A DNA stretch of 64,000 nt from Nilaparvata lugens (lineage: Eukaryota > Arthropoda > Insecta > Hemiptera > Delphacidae): the NCBI RefSeq assembly GCF_014356525.2, contig NC_052512.1, positions 62,001-126,000 of the forward strand. Direction: 5' to 3'. Every line of letters begins with the position of its first letter. Positions within the stretch are counted from its first letter, which is position 1. The translations under genes and the position numbers were made by a program. Shown in pieces: positions 58,683 to 64,000 of the stretch. The notes under the pieces are model-generated. The model was not told the origin of the DNA. It did no database searches and saw only the letters and a list, made by a program, of their open reading frames with translations.

Positions 58683-59113
58683 TATTGACCGAGCGAAGTG
58701 AGGTCTAAGATTCGAATCGACGGTTTGGGATTTCTCTTAATGTTTGAATGTTTGAATATTTGAATGTTCAAATGTTAATATGTTGCGCATTTACGGCGAA
58801 ACGCGGTAATAGATTTTCATGGAATTTGACAGGTATGTTACTTTTTCAATGGTACTCCAACGTGCATGTTGACGTATATACAAGGTTTATTCGCGTCGAC
58901 GTATACACAAGGTTTTTGTAAATTTTGCATTTGAATGATAATATAAAAGGAAAAAGGAGCCTCCTTCATACGTCACTATTAGAGTAAAAATCAGACTATA
59001 GAATTATTCATCATAAATCAGCTGTCAAGTGATCACACAGATGTGTGGAGAAGTCAGTCTTTTGTTGTATTTCCATAAGGTCTATAGTTTCATGTTCATA
59101 GAACTACTAGTGA
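58683..59113 (+). mobile_element. Family C repeat, shortened
   Basis: Starts TTATTGACCGAGCGAAGTGA and ends TTCATAGAACTACTAGTGAT. Compared with 27804-28455 it lacks the CGGGACGACACGTCACGGTA part. It has a local duplication of the GTCGACGTATAYACAAGG phrase near 58875-58915. Confidence 0.75.
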
Positions 59114-59435
59114 TGAAATACATAAAACAGGCTTTATGATGGGGTGTGCTGGAAACAATGAAAGGAGGGAAAATACCTACCCAACTATGGTTCCCCATGT
59201 AATAGGCAGGTAGAGGTTATGAAAGTAAGGAATGAAGGGTGAAGAGGAGCAGAAAAGGAAAGAATCGAAGAAGAGGATAGAAAAAAGAGAGAGATGAATA
59301 TAAGAAGAGTTAGTTAGCGAGTCCACTACTAACAAATATCTAAAGAAAAAATGGCAGTGCAATCAGTAGTTTGAGCAGAAATCTCCAGCCATATTCGTCT
59401 ATATCGAGAAATAATTTACTACAGGTCCAGTTTTT

Positions 59436-60242
59436 ACTTTCCTTGTCTTATTACCATAGGTAATACCATAGGGGAGTATTGCTTTCCGAAAAAAATTAAG
59501 GTACCCAAATCTTTAAATTTCTATACGTTTCAAGGTCACATGTGTCCAAAAAAGTGGTTTGTAGGTATTGGTCTATATGTGTGTATGTGCGTCTGTATAC
59601 ACGATATCTCTTCTCCCAATTAACGGAATGACTTCAAATTTGGAACTTGAGGTCCTTACAATATAAGGATCCGACATGAACAATTTCGATCAAATGCAAT
59701 TCAAGATGGCGGCTAAAATGACGAAAAAGTTTTCAAAAACAGGGTTTTTCGCGATTTTCTCGAAAACGGCTCCAACGATTTTGATCAAATTCATACCTAA
59801 AGAAGTCATTAATAAGCTCTATCAACTGCCACAAGTCCTATATCTGTAAAAATTTCAGAAGCACTGCCCCATCTATGCAAAGTTGGATTTCAGATTTCCA
59901 ATTATCAGGCTTCAGATACAATTAAAATGAAAAATTCCAAATGAAAAAGATTAAGCATGAAAATCTCTACAATTAATGTTCAGTAACATTTTCATCTTAA
60001 ATTTAAAATGAGCTCGAAATTCGAGAGAATAAGATTATTCAATAGCAAACTGTTGGCAAATGTTTATTCTATTAAATCATACACTATGAAGAAATAGCAG
60101 ACTTCGTGTGCCTGCAGCGCTATTGTCCTGTCACCAGCTGGCTCAGATCTTAGAATAGTAGACTTGAAATGCGCGTGATTACTAGCGTCAGTTGATCATT
60201 TTCATAACGGCAAGGAAAGTTGTGTGAGTGCGCCACACCAGA
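59436..60242 (+). mobile_element. Family H repeat without LINE
   Basis: Starts ACTTTCCTTGTCTTATTACC and ends GTGTGAGTGCGCCACACCAG plus A in a T-run. It carries a reduced GT tract and the CGAAAACGGCTCCAACGATT module. This is the best small reference copy of the family (about 807 bp). Confidence 0.8.
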
Positions 60243-61008
60243 TTTTTATATATAGTTTAGTTTGTCTAGTAATCTTAGATCTGGCAGGCTGTAACTAATT
60301 CCCATGCAGAAATAATCTTCAGAGCAAATTTCCCTCTCCAGAGGGTTACTGCATTTACTTTTAAAAGGGGAAAAGCGACATTCCGATCTCTAGATTTCGA
60401 TCTCTCAAATTAGAGTGGTTTATATATCAAGAACAAATTCAATAATTTATTGGTTCAACACAACGTTTGATTATTGTCTTATTATTTTTGTTTTCCCAAT
60501 CTTACATTTTTCCAGCTCTCATGGAGAATCGTAAAAGCGACCTTTTTCCGAATTGAGTGGAGAAAATCAATATAAATTGCTCAAAAAATAATAATTCTGG
60601 GATGAAATCGTTCGTGAATCATCCGCAGGGAAACAATTCTGGAATAACAGTTCAATGGCTTCGAATTGTTTCAGTTTAGAAGAAGTCAGGACAAAGTAGC
60701 ACAAGGCAAAAAGGAGTGACCTCTAGTCAGCGTGGGTTCTCTCCTCTCAAAACGTAATAAATAACCAGTAAATAAACAATATTTCTTCTTCCTATGTTTC
60801 TCTCTCTTCTGTGAATTACTCGTTGTTTTATCTTTCTTGAACCGTTAATATATCATGTTAAGACATGCGTGAAGCTATGCAGTGAAGTAAGAATTGCAAC
60901 AAAAAAGAACCTACTATTAATCCTCTTAGTCTTCCTTTTCTTTATTATATACTTTCTCTTTTTTGTAAGCTACTGTCTTCAATTATCTAACTTCTTAAGC
61001 TGTGTACT
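60243..61008 (+). other. Unassigned DNA
   Basis: No gene recognised; the frame at 60869-61081 is Leu/Phe-rich only. Confidence 0.4.
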
Positions 61009-62000
61009 ACCATGGAGAAAATATAGCATAAGAAGAAATCCCATTTATGTTCAAAATCCCACTTTTAACTCAAGCCGATAGTCCTAGTAGTTCTTTTTCG
61101 TGGAGCTATGTGATGCAGGTAGTCTCTCATACTGTGCCGATCGTACACTCTCACCCCAACAAAACAGTAATTGATCGAGCGAAGTGAGGTCTAAGATTCA
61201 AGTCGACGGTTTGGCGTTTCCCTTTATGTTTAAATGTTATATGTTGCGCATTTACGGCGAAACGCGGTAATAGATTTTCATAAAATTTGCAGGTATATTC
61301 CTTCTTAAATTGCGCGTCGACGTATATACAAGGTTTTTGGAAATTTTGCATTTCAATGATAATATAAAAGGAAGAAGGAGCCTCCTTCATACGCCAATAC
61401 TACCGTAAAAATCAGACTATAGAATATTCATCATAAATCAGCTGTCTAGTGGATTATAATACCCTGTTCAAAAACATCGAACATCTTGAAAGTGTATCTT
61501 ATCATTAACGTTAGTAAACAGTGATGTCCACTAACTTTGTCTTTCCTAAGCTGAGGCCATGATTATAGTTGGAGTTATTGATAGAGAACTTTTTTTTAAT
61601 TTTTCTTTTTCAATCCGATTTCTAAAATGAAAAGTGAGAAATGAAGTTTGTAGGAAATCAACATTATGTAGTTATTTTGTTTATCTCAACACACCGATTT
61701 TTCGCCAACACGACAACACAGAATGTTCTCTGATGGGTTGATTGGATTGGCGTATCGATGGCAGCAGACCTGATGAGAGCGCTCACGCACTCACATTCCG
61801 GGACGACACGTCACGGTACGATAGGACAAAAAGCTCTATGCTTATTTAGGATTTCTCTAGACATTTCAAATTCATAAATTATAAATGTAAGAGACAGTAG
61901 TCGACAGTAATCGGCTTGAATTAACAAGAGATCGGCTTGAAACCTGACACATGAACAACACATACCATGGGATATCTTTTTGTGCTATTTTTCTATGGTA
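61009..62000 (+). mobile_element. CCATGG-type MITE interrupted by family C
   Basis: Left part 61009-61171 (AACTCAAGCCGATAGTCCTA, then CTCTCACCCCAACAAAACAG) and right part 61886-62000 (CGACAGTAATCGGCTTGAAT, ACCATGGGATATCTTTTTGT). Together they correspond to 1349-1614. The family C copy sits between. Confidence 0.65.
61172..61885 (+). mobile_element. Family C repeat nested in MITE
   Basis: Begins TTGATCGAGCGAAGTGAGGT and includes CGGGACGACACGTCACGGTA near 61800. Longest copy in the window. Confidence 0.75.
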
Positions 62001-62025
62001 CTACATTATCACATTATTCTCATCC

Positions 62026-62420
62026 ACTCTATCAACTTCCACAAGTCCCATATCTGTGAAAATTTCCGGAGCTCCGCCCCATCAATGCAGATAGATTCCC
62101 AATTATCAGGCTTCAGATACAATTGGAACAAAAAAAATCCAGTGGAGTAGATTGAGCATGAAAAATCTCTACATTTTCACCCAAAATTGAAATAAGCTTT
62201 AAATTCGAGAAAATGTGATTATTCAATTGCAAATTATTGTTGATTCTATTAAATCATTCACTATGAAGAGAAGCAGACCTCATGTGGGTCTCCAGCGTTA
62301 TTGCCCTGTCACCAGATGGCTCAAATATTTGAATAATAGACTTGAGATGCCGGGAACAATAGCGTCAGTGATCATTTTTCATAACGGCAAGGAAAGTTTG
62401 TGTGAGTGCGCCACACCAGA
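62026..62420 (+). mobile_element. Family H repeat, 5'-truncated
   Basis: Contains CATATCTGTGAAAATTTCCG, AATCATTCACTATGAAGA and the proper end GTGAGTGCGCCACACCAGAT. It matches the second half of 59436-60242. Confidence 0.75.
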
Positions 62421-62600
62421 TTTTTATCTAAAATATTACAGACGTGTTTGAAAATGACCTAAGTTATGGTCGAGTTAGTCGTTGTAATATTTTACATAAT
62501 AAGGGTAAATATAAGTTTTCATATTGTTCCAAACTTGTAGAATTGTGTTCTAATTACTGAGCAAGTTAAGTAGGCCTAATACTATGTTGCAGTCTACGTC

Positions 62601-62985
62601 TTAAGGCTGTGCAAAGGCTAAAAAAAACTTTCTTAATGTACTGGTGATATTTTTCAAAGTTTTTCGAATTGTACCGGTACATATCAAAATGAAAAGTTTT
62701 CTTAGGAAACATTTTCTTCCAATCATTACTTTTTGAGATATGATCGCCTAAAGTTTAAATTTTGGGACAGGACGTTTCGAATTCGGTACGAGATGATTCT
62801 TCATGGTAATGTGAGTGAATAAAACAAGAAAATTTTGAAACATTTTCTGAAGATATATTTTTGAAAAAGTTATCAATTTACAAAAAAAAACTCACTAAAC
62901 ACTAATTTTGGTCATTTTTAGTAAATTAAATAACTTTCTCAAAAATTGATATTTTCAGAAATTTTTGTTTTATTGAATTAAATCA
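62601..62985 (+). mobile_element. Family P, half copy
   Basis: Starts TTAAGGCTGTGCAAAGGCTA, passes the centre (TTGGTCATTTTTAGTAAATT) and fades after TTGAATTAAATCATTA. Confidence 0.7.
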
Positions 62986-63119
62986 TTATTAGCCTACTGT
63001 ATAGTTATTTATTGGATTATTATTGTATTATCAATCTATCATTCTATTAATTTCAAGGGAACGGTACTTTAATTCTTTTTTATCAATAAATATATAGTAG
63101 CCCTGAATTCATAAATTTC

Positions 63120-63785
63120 ATGAAAATGTTCAATTTTGACGACTCTTTGCCAAGAATATTAGATAATATTTTTCCTACCAAAACACGATAGCTATCAGCT
63201 AAAATAGCTATCTAGGGTATAAATTTGAAGAAAATCGTTTGAGCCGTTTTCGAGAAAACCGTGAAAAACATGGTTTTTTAGTAATTATCTGCCATTTTTC
63301 TCAAGAATATTACGGAGCTCCTGCAATTTTCCCAGAAATGAGACTCATGTCAGTTGATAGGGCTTTTAAATAGCTATCTATGGTATAATTTGAATAAAAT
63401 TGTTAGAGCCGTTTTTGAGAAAATCGTGAAAAACATTGTTTTTTAGTAATTATCCGCCATTTTCTCCGCCATCTTGAATTGAATTTTATTGAATTTCTTA
63501 TTGTCGTGTCCTCATGGTATAAGGACCTTAAGTTTAAAATTTCAAGTCAATCGGTTAATTAGAAATGGAGTTATCGTGTTCACAGACATACACACATACA
63601 CACACACACACATACACACACACACACACACACATACAAACACACACACACACAGACCAACACCCAAAAATCATGTTTTTGGACTCAGGGGACCTTGAAA
63701 CGTATAGAAAACTTGAAATTGGGGTACCCTAATTTTTTTTGGAAAGCAATACTTTCCTTACCTATGGTAGTAGGGCAAGGAAAGT
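63120..63785 (-). mobile_element. Family H repeat, minus strand
   Basis: Reverse complement of the 5' part of family H. It shows two copies of the CGTTTTCGAGAAAACCGTG module (63245 and 63412), a CA microsatellite (63590-63655) and the hairpin end ACTTTCCTTACCTATGGTAG ... GGCAAGGAAAGT at 63785. Confidence 0.8.
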
Positions 63786-63787
63786 AA

Positions 63788-64000
63788 CAAGGAGCTTCAA
63801 TTTATCTTACCATAAGCAGCAGATGCTCTTTTGTATCTTTTCAAAAGCAACGTGTTGCATCCGAAAAGATACACAAGGAGCTTCAATGTATCTTACCATA
63901 AGCAGCAGATGCTCTCTTGTATCTTCTCGAAAGCTATTTCTTGCATCCGAAAAGATACACAAGGAGTTTTAATGAATCTTACCTCAAGCAGCAGATGCTC
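63788..64000 (+). repeat. 86-bp satellite array, continues beyond window
   Basis: Units start at 63788, 63874 and 63960 (CAAGGAGCTTCAAT, then ATAAGCAGCAGATGCTCT and GCATCCGAAAAGATACA), period 86. At least 2.5 units are visible. It abuts the family H end directly. A lone monomer lies at 20861-20946. Confidence 0.85.

Noticed and set aside
1..64000. tRNA or rRNA genes
   Set aside because: I looked for tRNA-like B-box words (GGTTCGAATCC type) and rRNA-like tracts while reading and saw none convincing; a covariance-model scan would be decisive.

Overview
The window looks like intergenic, repeat-packed DNA of an insect genome. It is AT-rich and holds broken non-LTR retrotransposons, dense short inverted-repeat elements, several tandem satellites and simple repeats, with no intact host gene. 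The LINE types and the style of the short repeats suggest a hemipteran, perhaps a planthopper. That guess rests on pattern memory, not on a search.

Layout. Positions 1-14083 and 28731-35655 are near-identical inverted copies of one ~6.95 kb segment. It carries a 26-bp satellite, several MITE-like elements, a degenerate ~19-bp minisatellite and two copies of a hairpin-ended repeat here called family B. The left copy also holds a 7.1 kb insertion (2158-9286). This is a second repeat type (family H) with a ~6 kb LINE nested inside it. The left copy loses homology at 14084, exactly where a TGTCACA... sequence begins. That sequence looks like the 5' LTR of a retrotransposon whose leader holds a 57-bp array, and it runs into a 100-N gap at 16661-16760. 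After the gap come mostly unrecognised DNA, a 116-bp array, a LINE 3' remnant, a cluster of small inverted-repeat elements and a pogo/Tigger-like MITE, up to the right arm. Two haplotypes of one locus, joined head to head across the gap, explain this as well as a genuine inverted duplication does.

35.6-54.1 kb is a retrotransposon graveyard. It holds a palindromic family-P element, a CCTTCT microsatellite, an RTE-type LINE 3' half (37.86-39.25 kb), a second ~640 bp family-P palindrome, a LINE C-terminal scrap, a PHD-finger LINE (43.8-48.4 kb) and a second FLYWCH-SGNH LINE (48.8-54.1 kb). 54.1-64 kb holds a possible LTR-like piece, an 813-bp orphan open frame without ATG, LINE tails, nested MITEs, three family-H copies and the start of an 86-bp array.

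How the coding parts relate. All recognisable proteins are retrotransposon ORF1 or ORF2 products. ORF1 binds RNA or remodels the particle; ORF2 nicks the target with an APE-type endonuclease and reverse-transcribes in place. Every copy has frameshifts or stops, so none is likely to be autonomous. The most notable protein feature is the FLYWCH zinc finger, coiled coil and SGNH esterase-like ORF1 shared by two divergent LINEs. The most notable DNA feature is a ~24-nt module found at about 14 sites within two otherwise different repeat families.
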